Below are positions 1 through 7,460 of a stretch of DNA of 64,000 nt, piece after piece. Source of the stretch: an uncultured Oscillospiraceae bacterium. Lineage in GTDB: Bacteria; Bacillota; Clostridia; Oscillospirales; Oscillospiraceae. Every line of letters starts with the position of its first letter. Within the stretch, counting starts at the first letter, position 1. Below the pieces are notes generated by a model, which did no database searches, was not told the DNA's origin, and saw nothing but the letters and a program-made list of their open reading frames with translations. The stretch is from the NCBI GenBank assembly GCA_934512135.1, contig CAKSWT010000002.1:186001-250000 (forward strand). Reading direction: 5' to 3'. Position numbers and translations under genes: made by a program.

Positions 1-3000
1 GGCAGCTGAACCTGCTGCCGCTGAGCCAAATCTCTACGGTCCATGCCTTCTGCGGGACGCTGATTCGCCAGTACGGATATCTGCTCAACGTGTCCCCGGA
101 CTATCGGATGCTGGAGGATCAGGAGCGGACAGAGCTGCTGGACCAGATTTTGGAGGATTTGCTGGAGGAGGCCTACGAGGCCTGTGAACCCGGCTTTCAG
201 CTGCTCACGGATACCCTGGGTGCCGGACGCAATGACAGCGCCCTGACGGACCTGATTAAGACGCTCTATGAAAAGCTACAAAGCCAGCCGGATCCCCAGG
301 GCTGGCTGCACCAGCGGCAAATCAGCATTCCCCTGGAGCAGGAGCTGCGGGAAACCGTCTGGGGGAACATTCTGGTGGCGTCTGCCGGTCAGCGGCTCAC
401 CTGGATTCTTTCCCGCTATGACTGGGCCATTGATGCAATGGTTGGAGATGAAAAGCTGGAAAAGCAATATCTGCCCTGTTTCCAAACCCAGCGCCGGGCT
501 CTACAGGCGATGCTGGAGGCCTTGGACGGCCCCTGGGATGCCCTGGGGGAGACCTTTCAACTGGAAAATCCCACAGTACGGGTCACCAAATACCCGGATC
601 AGCTGAAGCTGGATGCCATCAAGGCGGTAAAGTCCGACGCCGTCAGTCTGGTGCAGGATCTTGGGCAGCTTTTTTCCCGCCCCTCCCAGGCGCTAAAGGA
701 GGAGCAGAACGCCATGGCCCCGGCGCTGACGGCGCTGGCAGCGCTGCTGGAACAGCTGGATCGGCGATTCTCCGCAGAAAAACGCCGGAAGAACCTGCTG
801 GATTTTTCTGACCAGGAGCACCTGGCCATCCGGCTGCTGATTCACCCTGGCAGCGGGAAGCCCACAGATGCCGCCTGTGAGATTGGCGCCCGGTTTACGG
901 AGATTATGGTGGACGAATACCAGGACTCCAACCGGATCCAGGAGCTGATTTTCACAGCCATCGCCTCAGGCGCAGACGAGAACCGCTTTCTTGTGGGAGA
1001 CGTGAAGCAGTCCATCTATGGGTTTCGGCAGGCGGAGCCTTCTATCTTCCTGAAAAAATATCAGGACTTCCTTCCGGCGGAGCAGGCAGCGCCGGGACAG
1101 GCCCGAAAGCTGGTTCTCTCGAAAAACTTCCGCTCCAGGCCGGAGATTCTGGAGGCGGTCAACCATGTTTTCGCCACGGTGATGTCTCAGGAGGTGGGCG
1201 ACATTGTCTACGGTCCGGATGAACGTCTGTATCCGGGCCTGGAGGCCTACCCGGAGACCGGCAAAACCCATGTGGAGCTTCATGTGCTGGAGCTTCAGCG
1301 GGCAGAGGAGGAGAGCAGCAAATATCAGCGAGAGGCCGACTGGGTGGTTCAGCGGATTATACAGCTGCTGCAGGAACGGATTCCCGTCCGGGACGGAGAC
1401 GGCCTTCGCCCGGTGCAGCCGTCGGATATTGCGGTGCTGTTCCGGACCAGGGACCCCATAGGCCGCTACCGCAGAGCCCTGCAAAAAGCCGGAATCCCCG
1501 CCGCCTCGGACAGCGGCGACAGTCTCTTTGATACGCCGGAGGTCAAGGTTCTGCTGAATCTTCTGCGGACCCTCAGCAATCCCCATCAGGACATTCCTCT
1601 TTTGGCAGTGCTTTGCAGTCCGGTGTTCCGTTGGTCCAACGGACAGATCGCCCAGGTTCGGGCAGAGAGCGCCCAGCCACGCTTCTATGACGCCATGAGG
1701 GAATCTCGGGAGCCCTGGTGCATCCGCACCCTGGAGCAGCTGGAGGCACTTCGGCAGATGGCCTCCCGACAGTCTGCCGATGGACTGGTTTGGACCCTGC
1801 TCCACGATCTGGGGCTGCTTTCCGCCTACAGCGCCATGGAGGGCGGAACTGCCCGCCGGGACAATCTGCTGGCGGTGTATCAGCTGGCCCGGGACAGTGC
1901 CGGCGGTGAATATCTGTACTTATATCAGCTGCTGCGGAAGCTGGAACGGACGGCGGAGGGGGGTACTGCCACAGCCGCCAAGGCATCCGACGGCGTTGTA
2001 CTCACCACCATGCACAAATCCAAGGGACTGGAGTACCCTGTGGTGATTTTGGCAGATCTTTCTCGGAAGTTCAATTTTCGGGAGCTCCAGGATACGGTGC
2101 TCTTTGACGGCGATCTGGGTATCGCCGCTAAAGTCACGGATCAGACGCTGCGCATCCGCTACCCCGGCCTTTGTTATGAGGCGCTCCAGCTGAAAAAGCG
2201 TCAAATCCTTCGCTCTGAGGAGCTTCGAATTCTCTATGTCGCCATGACCCGCGCCAAGGATTATCTGATGATGACCTATGCCGGGGAGCACACCGGTTCG
2301 GCCCTGGCAAAGCTGCGGGCCGGGGTCGGCGCTCCCGCTGCACCCTGGGCCGCCGCCAACGTCGGCTGTCTGGGAGACTGGGTCCTCCTAGCGGCGATGA
2401 ATCGGATTGAGGCAGGAGAATTGTTTGAACAGGCAGGCCGTCCCGACTGCCGGCTCACCGTGTCCGATTATCCTTGGAGCATCTGTTATACCCAGGTGGA
2501 ACCTACGGAGGCGCCTATGGAATTGTGGCAGGATGCCCCCAGCGCCCAGGAACATCTGCGGATCCCAAGTCCGGCCCAGCTGGCGTCGGTCCTGCAATGG
2601 GTCGATCCCCACCGGGAGGCCACCCTGGCGCCCTCTAAGCTCACCGCAACCCAGCTCAAAGGGCGGGACAAGGACACCGAGGCGGCGGAAGGGGCAAAGG
2701 CACAGGTGCGAATTCCCTCTCTGCGCCGACCCCAGGTGGTCATGGAGCATCGCGGACTGAGCCCCACAGAGCGGGGCACCGCAATGCACCTGTTCCTCCA
2801 GTATGCGGAATTCTCCAACTGTCTCACGGCGGAAGGCGTAGAAGCGGAAAAGCTACGCCTGGAGGATGAGGAGTTTTTGACGGCGCAGCAGCTGGAGGCC
2901 GTACAGCCCGAGCCCTTGGTGCAGCTGTTTTCCTCTCCCCTTGGACAGCGGATGCTACGCGCCGATCACCTGATTCGGGAGTTTAAATTCTCCATGTTGG

Positions 3001-3266
3001 AGGATGCGCAGACCTATTATGCAGGCACAGAGGGCGAGCAGGTGCTGCTCCAAGGCGTGATTGATGCCGCCTTCTGGGAGGAAGACGGGCTGTGTGTGGT
3101 AGATTTTAAAACGGATTCCGTCACGGAGCGGTCCATGGCCGCCCGGGCCGAGGAATACCGTGGTCAGCTGGAGACCTACCGTCGGGCGCTGGTGCGTATT
3201 TTTAATAAGCCGGTCAAGGAGATGATCCTCTACTTCTTGTCGGCAGGAAAGGAATGGAAGCTTTGA
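1..3266 (+). CDS. addA: ATP-dependent helicase/nuclease subunit A (AddA), 5' truncated
   Basis: AddA is the helicase-nuclease subunit of AddAB, the RecBCD counterpart that resects double-strand breaks for recombination. The reading frame is open from base 3 to the stop at 3264-3266 (1,087 residues visible). The N-terminal Walker A part lies outside the window; the family is about 1,200 residues. UvrD-type motifs follow in order: STVHAFCGTLIRQYG at the start, VDEYQDSN, LVGDVKQSIYGFRQ, LSKNFRSRPEI, TTMHKSKGLEYPVV and LYVAMTRAKDYL. The C terminus has the RecB-type nuclease motif GVIDAAF...VVDFKTDS. addB would be expected just upstream. The last 13 bases overlap the next gene. The assignment is firm. 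Confidence 0.96.
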   Translation, partial: QLNLLPLSQISTVHAFCGTLIRQYGYLLNVSPDYRMLEDQERTELLDQILEDLLEEAYEACEPGFQLLTDTLGAGRNDSALTDLIKTLYEKLQSQPDPQGWLHQRQISIPLEQELRETVWGNILVASAGQRLTWILSRYDWAIDAMVGDEKLEKQYLPCFQTQRRALQAMLEALDGPWDALGETFQLENPTVRVTKYPDQLKLDAIKAVKSDAVSLVQDLGQLFSRPSQALKEEQNAMAPALTALAALLEQLDRRFSAEKRRKNLLDFSDQEHLAIRLLIHPGSGKPTDAACEIGARFTEIMVDEYQDSNRIQELIFTAIASGADENRFLVGDVKQSIYGFRQAEPSIFLKKYQDFLPAEQAAPGQARKLVLSKNFRSRPEILEAVNHVFATVMSQEVGDIVYGPDERLYPGLEAYPETGKTHVELHVLELQRAEEESSKYQREADWVVQRIIQLLQERIPVRDGDGLRPVQPSDIAVLFRTRDPIGRYRRALQKAGIPAASDSGDSLFDTPEVKVLLNLLRTLSNPHQDIPLLAVLCSPVFRWSNGQIAQVRAESAQPRFYDAMRESREPWCIRTLEQLEALRQMASRQSADGLVWTLLHDLGLLSAYSAMEGGTARRDNLLAVYQLARDSAGGEYLYLYQLLRKLERTAEGGTATAAKASDGVVLTTMHKSKGLEYPVVILADLSRKFNFRELQDTVLFDGDLGIAAKVTDQTLRIRYPGLCYEALQLKKRQILRSEELRILYVAMTRAKDYLMMTYAGEHTGSALAKLRAGVGAPAAPWAAANVGCLGDWVLLAAMNRIEAGELFEQAGRPDCRLTVSDYPWSICYTQVEPTEAPMELWQDAPSAQEHLRIPSPAQLASVLQWVDPHREATLAPSKLTATQLKGRDKDTEAAEGAKAQVRIPSLRRPQVVMEHRGLSPTERGTAMHLFLQYAEFSNCLTAEGVEAEKLRLEDEEFLTAQQLEAVQPEPLVQLFSSPLGQRMLRADHLIREFKFSMLEDAQTYYAGTEGEQVLLQGVIDAAFWEEDGLCVVDFKTDSVTERSMAARAEEYRGQLETYRRALVRIFNKPVKEMILYFLSAGKEWKL

Positions 3267-3916
3267 TTCGCGGTGTGATCTTTGATATGGACGGTGTCAT
3301 CACCGACACGGAACGACTGTTTTTAAGCAGCTGGGGGCAGATTATGGCTGAGCGGGGACTGCCGCGCCATGAGGATGTGGTGGCCCACTGCATTGGCCTG
3401 AACCATGCCGCTACAAAGGCCTATGTCACCCAGCGCATGGGTGCGGACTTCGACTATGACCGCACCATGGAGGAGGTGAATCGCCGGTCCCGCCGGTATA
3501 TGGATGACCACGGGGTGCCTGTCAAGCCGGGACTATATGGACTGCTGGATTATCTGGATGCCCACCGGCTTCCCTACGCCGTGGCGACCTCTACGGCCCA
3601 GGTACGGGCCAGACCCAGACTGGAAGAGATCGGCGTGCTGCCTCGTCTCAAGGCGCTGGTGACGGGAGACATGGTGCAGCATGGAAAACCGGATCCTGAT
3701 ATATTCCTCCTGGCGGCCTCCCGACTGCATTTGCCGCCGGAGGACTGCGTGGTTCTGGAGGATTCTCCCCATGGCATTCTGGCGGCATCCAGGGCAGGCT
3801 GCCACCCGGTTATGATTCCGGATCTGAAGGAGCCGGACCCGGAAACCCAACAGCTGCTCCTCGGAACGGTCAAAACCCTGGCAGATGTTATCCCCCTACT
3901 GGATCAGTTGACATAA
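3254..3916 (+). CDS. HAD-superfamily phosphatase, beta-phosphoglucomutase/CbbY-like
   Basis: This 220-residue protein of the HAD hydrolase family probably dephosphorylates or isomerises a small sugar phosphate in the cytosol. Motif I is FDMDGVITDTE near residue 10 (nucleophile Asp and acid/base Asp). The substrate-specificity cap follows. Motif II is in VATSTAQ, motif III is the Lys in GKPDPDIF, and motif IV is VLEDSPHGI. Size and motifs match the beta-phosphoglucomutase/CbbY subgroup, but the substrate cannot be read from sequence. It starts inside the end of addA (ATG at 3254), so the two are probably co-transcribed. A strong hairpin terminator follows. Confidence 0.88.
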   Translation: MEALIRGVIFDMDGVITDTERLFLSSWGQIMAERGLPRHEDVVAHCIGLNHAATKAYVTQRMGADFDYDRTMEEVNRRSRRYMDDHGVPVKPGLYGLLDYLDAHRLPYAVATSTAQVRARPRLEEIGVLPRLKALVTGDMVQHGKPDPDIFLLAASRLHLPPEDCVVLEDSPHGILAASRAGCHPVMIPDLKEPDPETQQLLLGTVKTLADVIPLLDQLT

Positions 3917-3922
3917 TGCACA

Positions 3923-3955
3923 TCCGACCCTGGAACCCCAGGGTCGGACATTTTA
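3923..3955 (+). terminator. Intrinsic terminator after the HAD gene
   Basis: A perfect 11-bp stem (TCCGACCCTGG / CCAGGGTCGGA, loop AACC) is followed by CATTTTATTT. It lies between the convergent HAD gene and the small Q/N-rich gene and may serve both strands. Confidence 0.85.
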
Positions 3956-3956
3956 T

Positions 3957-4076
3957 TTATCTGCGATTTTCGCTTTGGCTGCGTTCCTGCTGACTGTTCT
4001 GCTTCTGTTCCTTCCGGTTCTGATTCTGCTGGTTGTTCTGTTTCTGCTCTTTCCGATTCTGACGTTCCATATCCAT
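3957..4076 (-). CDS. Small Q/N-rich repeat protein behind spoVAE (39 aa)
   Basis: This short gene encodes 39 residues, starting ATG at 4076 with a good ribosome site (AAAGGAGGA, about 8 nt away) and ending TAA at 3957-3959. It is almost entirely polar: 11 Gln, 7 Asn, 10 Arg/Lys and 5 Glu. It contains a tandem 12-residue repeat, QNRKEQKQNNQQ then QNRKEQKQNSQQ, differing at one position. There is no membrane segment or Cys. It sits about 60 bases downstream of spoVAE on the same strand with no obvious terminator between, so it is probably expressed in the forespore with spoVAD-spoVAE. The composition recalls Gln-rich spore storage proteins (gamma-type SASP), but I see no family motif. The function is unknown. 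Confidence 0.75.
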   Translation of the reverse strand: MDMERQNRKEQKQNNQQNQNRKEQKQNSQQERSQSENRR

Positions 4077-4137
4077 GAGTGGAAATCCTCCTTTTTCTGT
4101 GTCGGATCGCTCCGCAGAAGGTAGTATATCCAGCCCG

Positions 4138-4494
4138 TCAGGATTTATCCTTGGGGCGGAAAATCAACGCTGCCAGGTAGCCAAACAGGATGGCCGCCGT
4201 AACGCCTCCCGCTGCGGCAGTGAGGCCGCCGGTGAAAATTCCGACCCAGCCGTCTTGCTCCACAGCCTGCCGAACCCCCTTGGCCAGGTTATAGCCGAAG
4301 CCCGTCAGGGGAATGGTTGCACCGGCGCCGCCCCAGGCCCAAATATACTCGTAAATGCCCAGTCCGCCAAGTACCACACCTCCCACCACATAGCTCACCA
4401 GGATTCTGGCCGGGGTGAGCTTTGTCTGATCGATGAGGATCTGGCCAATGGCGCACAGCAGACCGCCGCAGAGGAAGGCCCGAAGATATTCCAT
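4138..4494 (-). CDS. spoVAE: Stage V sporulation protein AE (SpoVAE)
   Basis: SpoVAE is a small integral membrane protein of the SpoVA channel, which moves dipicolinic acid into the forespore and out again on germination. The 118 residues carry the family pattern, including CAIGQILIDQTKLTPARILV near the N terminus and GAGATIPLTGFGYNLAKG in the middle. Several hydrophobic segments are present (about residues 3-20, 32-50 and 85-110). The start codon follows the spoVAD stop directly, which indicates translational coupling. It is expected in the forespore inner membrane. The length is normal. Confidence 0.95.
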   Translation of the reverse strand: MEYLRAFLCGGLLCAIGQILIDQTKLTPARILVSYVVGGVVLGGLGIYEYIWAWGGAGATIPLTGFGYNLAKGVRQAVEQDGWVGIFTGGLTAAAGGVTAAILFGYLAALIFRPKDKS

Positions 4495-5520
4495 TTAGAT
4501 ACACCCGCTTTCCATAGAGATGGCCACTGCGTGGCAGACAGAGGGCACGGATTCTCCCTGCTGGGTAGACACAGGAGACAGCAGCGCTCCTGTTCCGCAG
4601 AAGAGAATATTTCGATATTTTCGTGTCTCCAGGCAGTGGAGCAGATAGCCGCACAGAACCACAGCGCTGCATCCGCAGCCGGAGCCGCCTGCGTGAACGT
4701 CCTGGTTCGCCAGATCAAAGATCATGGTGCCGCAGTCCGCCAGACGGTCACCCATGGGATATCCCTCCCGGCGAAGGAGCTCCTCGGCCAATTCCTTCCC
4801 CACAGCCCCCAGGTCCCCGGACACCACCAGATCGTAGTCACTGGGCCCAAGGCCCGTGTCTTGAAAATGAGCCACCACCGTATCCACAAAGGCCGGAGCC
4901 ATGGCGGCTCCCATATTATTGGCGTCTGTAATGCCCAGATCCACCACCTTGCCGGTGGTAACCCCTCGAATATAGGGAGGCGCCCCATTGGGCCCAAGAA
5001 TGACGGCCCCGGAGCCGGTAACGGTCCACTGGGCGGTGGGGGTCCGCTGGCCTCCGTATTCCAGCGGAAGGCGGTATTGCCGCTCCGCAGATGCGAAATG
5101 GGAGGAGGTCATGGCGCCTGCGTGTCTGACAAAGCCGCCTTCCACGGCCATGGCCGCAAGGCTGAGGCTTTCCGCCATGGTGGAACAGGCGCCGTACAAG
5201 CCATAAAGGGGAACACCGGACTCCCGGGCGGCAAAGCTGGTGCCGATGCACTGATTCAGAAGATCTCCGGCAAACAGCACGTCCAGGGCTCCCCCGGGAA
5301 TGGATGCCTTTTGCAGAGCCCGCCTCAGCGCCAGAATCTGCATCTGCGTCTCCGCCTTTTCCCAGGTGGTCTGGCCGAATTTCGTATCCTCGTGTATTTC
5401 ATCAAAGGTCTTGGCCAGCGGACCCTGGCCCTCTTTCTTTCCCACAATAGACGCCGCCCCCAGGATTGACGGCGGGAAATCAAATCGAACGGTCTGCCGT
5501 CCCAGGTGTTTTTCAGGCAT
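4495..5520 (-). CDS. spoVAD: Stage V sporulation protein AD (SpoVAD)
   Basis: SpoVAD is the soluble, thiolase-fold subunit of the SpoVA complex that binds dipicolinic acid at the forespore inner membrane. The 341-residue form starts MPEKHLGRQTV at 5520, preceded by GGGAGGG. An in-frame upstream extension to 5625 exists but would run through the predicted sigma-G promoter, so it is rejected. Conserved stretches include LLNQCIGTSFAARE, YGACSTMAESLSLAA and the C-terminal GGSGCGCSAVV. spoVAC normally sits directly upstream, but here the upstream neighbour is a divergent mazF-type gene. It is the first gene of the short spoVAD-spoVAE-small-protein unit. Confidence 0.95.
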   Translation of the reverse strand: MPEKHLGRQTVRFDFPPSILGAASIVGKKEGQGPLAKTFDEIHEDTKFGQTTWEKAETQMQILALRRALQKASIPGGALDVLFAGDLLNQCIGTSFAARESGVPLYGLYGACSTMAESLSLAAMAVEGGFVRHAGAMTSSHFASAERQYRLPLEYGGQRTPTAQWTVTGSGAVILGPNGAPPYIRGVTTGKVVDLGITDANNMGAAMAPAFVDTVVAHFQDTGLGPSDYDLVVSGDLGAVGKELAEELLRREGYPMGDRLADCGTMIFDLANQDVHAGGSGCGCSAVVLCGYLLHCLETRKYRNILFCGTGALLSPVSTQQGESVPSVCHAVAISMESGCI

Positions 5521-5549
5521 ACTGATCCCTCCCAAGTTTTCCATGGCCC

Positions 5550-5579
5550 TAGTATGCGCTGACACGGCCCTTTTATGCC
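5550..5579 (-). promoter_or_regulatory. Predicted sigma-G promoter of spoVAD
   Basis: Read on the minus strand, GGCATA is followed after exactly 17 bases by CATACTA. CATACTA is identical to the Bacillus sigma-G -10 consensus, and the -35 keeps the GNATA core. The implied start lies about 23 bases ahead of the spoVAD ATG, consistent with forespore expression. Assignment by consensus only. Confidence 0.75.
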
Positions 5580-5737
5580 AGGCACACCGCGCCTTCGCGG
5601 AATTGTCATCTTCCCGGAAGCCCACATAGATTGGAACGGCGGGCGTGTATAAATTCCGCTCCCTGGTGGGACAATAATCCCAGATGCGTTACATAGAGCC
5701 GGTAACGCAGAAACTGATATACGGAGTGAGGAGCATC

Positions 5738-6091
5738 ATGGATAACGGCGTAAAACGAGGAGATATTTTTTATGCGGACCTAAGCCCGGTGGTGGGCAGC
5801 GAGCAGGGAGGAACCCGGCCGGTCCTCATTGTGCAGAACGACATGGGAAACAAGCACAGCCCCACGGTTATTGCGGCAGCCATTACATCGCAGATGAATA
5901 AGGCGCGGCTTCCCACCCACATTGAGCTGGTGGGGCCTGCGGTGGGGCTGACCAAGAATTCCGTAGTACTCCTGGAGCAGATTCGCACCATTGATAAAAA
6001 GCGTCTCCGGGAGCACATGGGCCGTCTGGATGAGGATATGATGAACAAGGTGGACAATGCCATCGCCGTGAGCTTTGGGCTCCACGGCTAA
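5738..6091 (+). CDS. MazF/EndoA-type mRNA endoribonuclease (PemK family)
   Basis: This 117-residue protein is close to Bacillus EndoA/MazF in length and sequence. Family landmarks are RGDIFYADLSPVVGSEQGG, RPVLIVQND, the active-site Arg-Pro pair, a Thr/Ser in AAAITSQ, and the C-terminal LLEQIRTIDK with DEDMMNKVDNA. These toxins cut single-stranded mRNA at short motifs and are held in check by a MazE-type antitoxin normally encoded just upstream. No antitoxin frame is visible in the 217 bases between spoVAD and this gene. The chosen ATG at 5738 has GGAGTGAGGAG ahead; a longer frame from 5684 lacks a good site. Downstream genes follow closely. Confidence 0.9.
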   Translation: MDNGVKRGDIFYADLSPVVGSEQGGTRPVLIVQNDMGNKHSPTVIAAAITSQMNKARLPTHIELVGPAVGLTKNSVVLLEQIRTIDKKRLREHMGRLDEDMMNKVDNAIAVSFGLHG

Positions 6092-6133
6092 AGCGGATGG
6101 TCTCTGCATAGATATTGTGCAGAGGTGGTTTCC

Positions 6134-6613
6134 TTGATACAGGTGCGAAAGGGAGAAGATTGCTGCGGCTGGCTCAATGCAGAGCAGCGGGGGCTGTATA
6201 CGGTATTTTGGGGGCAGGTTCAAACAGAGGAACTCTGCCGGGTTTACGCCATATATGAAGGCGGGGAACTGGCTCTGGGCATTCCGGTGCCGGAAGGGGA
6301 GCATATGGTGATCCGTTCCAGCCTTCCCACCAGCGGTCTTCCCAAAGGAACGCTCCTTTATGGCGAACTCCGTCCCAAGGACAGTCTGTGGCATACGTTT
6401 CCAGGGGGGCGTGTGGGTCCGGCGGATCTGCCCTGCGGACAGGTAAACGGCCAACGCTACCGCTTTCCTTGGAGCCCGGACCAGCCGCTGCCCTATGCGC
6501 CCTATCTTTGCTTCTTTCGCTATGTTCAGGAAGGGGAGCAGGGCTATCTGGAGCTGAGCTTGGACGGGCAGAACATGCCCTGTACAAAAGAGGACCAAAA
6601 CAAACCGTCATAA
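6134..6613 (+). CDS. Uncharacterised 159-aa protein between mazF and tepA
   Basis: I do not recognise a family. The likely start is TTG at 6134, five bases after AGAGGTGG; GTG at 6125 is the alternative. The product is soluble, with no signal peptide or membrane helix. It is rich in Gly, Pro, Tyr and Trp (GELALGIPVPEGEHMVIRSS, FPWSPDQPLPYAPYLCFF), a composition that suggests beta structure. It lies 33-42 bases after the mazF-type gene and 27 bases before tepA on the same strand, so the three are probably one transcript. No catalytic motif stands out. Confidence 0.7.
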   Translation: MIQVRKGEDCCGWLNAEQRGLYTVFWGQVQTEELCRVYAIYEGGELALGIPVPEGEHMVIRSSLPTSGLPKGTLLYGELRPKDSLWHTFPGGRVGPADLPCGQVNGQRYRFPWSPDQPLPYAPYLCFFRYVQEGEQGYLELSLDGQNMPCTKEDQNKPS

Positions 6614-6640
6614 GGATTTTTACAGAAACGAGGAGCAGCA

Positions 6641-7321
6641 ATGTCAAAGGAACAGGCAGATATGATGAAGGAAACCCGAGAGGAGACCATAGAATTCGGC
6701 AGCGCCCAGCTAAAATCTGACCGAGGCAACATCCACTGCCTTACCATCATTGGGCAAATTGAGGGCCATCAAGTTTTGGGAGAAACCACAAAAACCACAA
6801 AATACGAGCATGTAATCCCCCAAATTGCGGCCATTGAGGAAAGCCCGGAGATCGACGGACTGCTGATTTTGCTCAACACGGTGGGAGGCGACATCGAAGC
6901 CGGGCTGGCCATTGCGGAGCTCATTGCGGGGATGAAAAAGCCCACCGTATCTCTGGTGCTGGGGGGCGGGCACTCCATTGGCGTTCCGTTGGCTGTATGC
7001 GCGAAGAAATCCATGATCGTGCCAACAGCCTCTATGACCATCCATCCGGTTCGGATCAGCGGAACGGTCATCGGCGCGCCTCAGACCTTCCACTATTTCA
7101 ACCGCATTCAGGAGCAGATTGTGGAGTTTGTCTGCAAAAACTCTAAAATACGTCGAGAGGAGTTTTTGCGACTCATGATGAATACCGATGAGCTGGCCAC
7201 GGACATCGGCAGCGTGGTCTACGGTCACGAGGCGGTTTCCATGGGACTGATTGACCGGCTGGGGGGCCTGGCGGATGCACTGGCGTGTCTCCACGGGATG
7301 ATCAAAAAGCAAAAAAAGTAA
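6641..7321 (+). CDS. tepA: ClpP-like serine protease TepA (YmfB family)
   Basis: This is a 226-residue ClpP/crotonase-fold peptidase. In Bacillus, TepA is linked to protein secretion and to processing of spore proteins. The match to YmfB/TepA is strong: RGNIHCLTIIGQIEGHQ, TTKYEHVIPQ, LLNTVGGDIEAGLAIAE, the nucleophile Ser in GGGHSIGVPLA, and the catalytic His in MTIHPVR. The C terminus (GLIDRLGG) is also typical. The start ATG at 6641 follows AGGAG. A hairpin terminator ends the unit. Position near spo genes fits its role in spore formers. The assignment to the family is firm; the substrate is unknown. Confidence 0.92.
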   Translation: MSKEQADMMKETREETIEFGSAQLKSDRGNIHCLTIIGQIEGHQVLGETTKTTKYEHVIPQIAAIEESPEIDGLLILLNTVGGDIEAGLAIAELIAGMKKPTVSLVLGGGHSIGVPLAVCAKKSMIVPTASMTIHPVRISGTVIGAPQTFHYFNRIQEQIVEFVCKNSKIRREEFLRLMMNTDELATDIGSVVYGHEAVSMGLIDRLGGLADALACLHGMIKKQKK

Positions 7322-7325
7322 CCAT

Positions 7326-7358
7326 CGGTGCCGATTCAAGACTGGATTGGCACCGTTT
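7326..7358 (+). terminator. Probable terminator after tepA
   Basis: The 7-bp stem CGGTGCC / GGCACCG is extended by five further pairs including G-T wobbles (loop AAGACT) and followed by TTTCC. The T-tract is short, so strength is uncertain. Confidence 0.6.
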
Positions 7359-7460
7359 CCACGGCCTTTCTTGGATTTTGATAAGCAACGGAATAAATTG
7401 ATACTTTAGTTCGAGTCCTATCTATGGTATGATGATGAAAAATACTAGGAGGGACAGCAC

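Noticed and set aside
7409..7418. GTTCGAGTCC, like a tRNA T-loop
   Set aside because: No acceptor stem, D-arm or anticodon arm can be folded around it.
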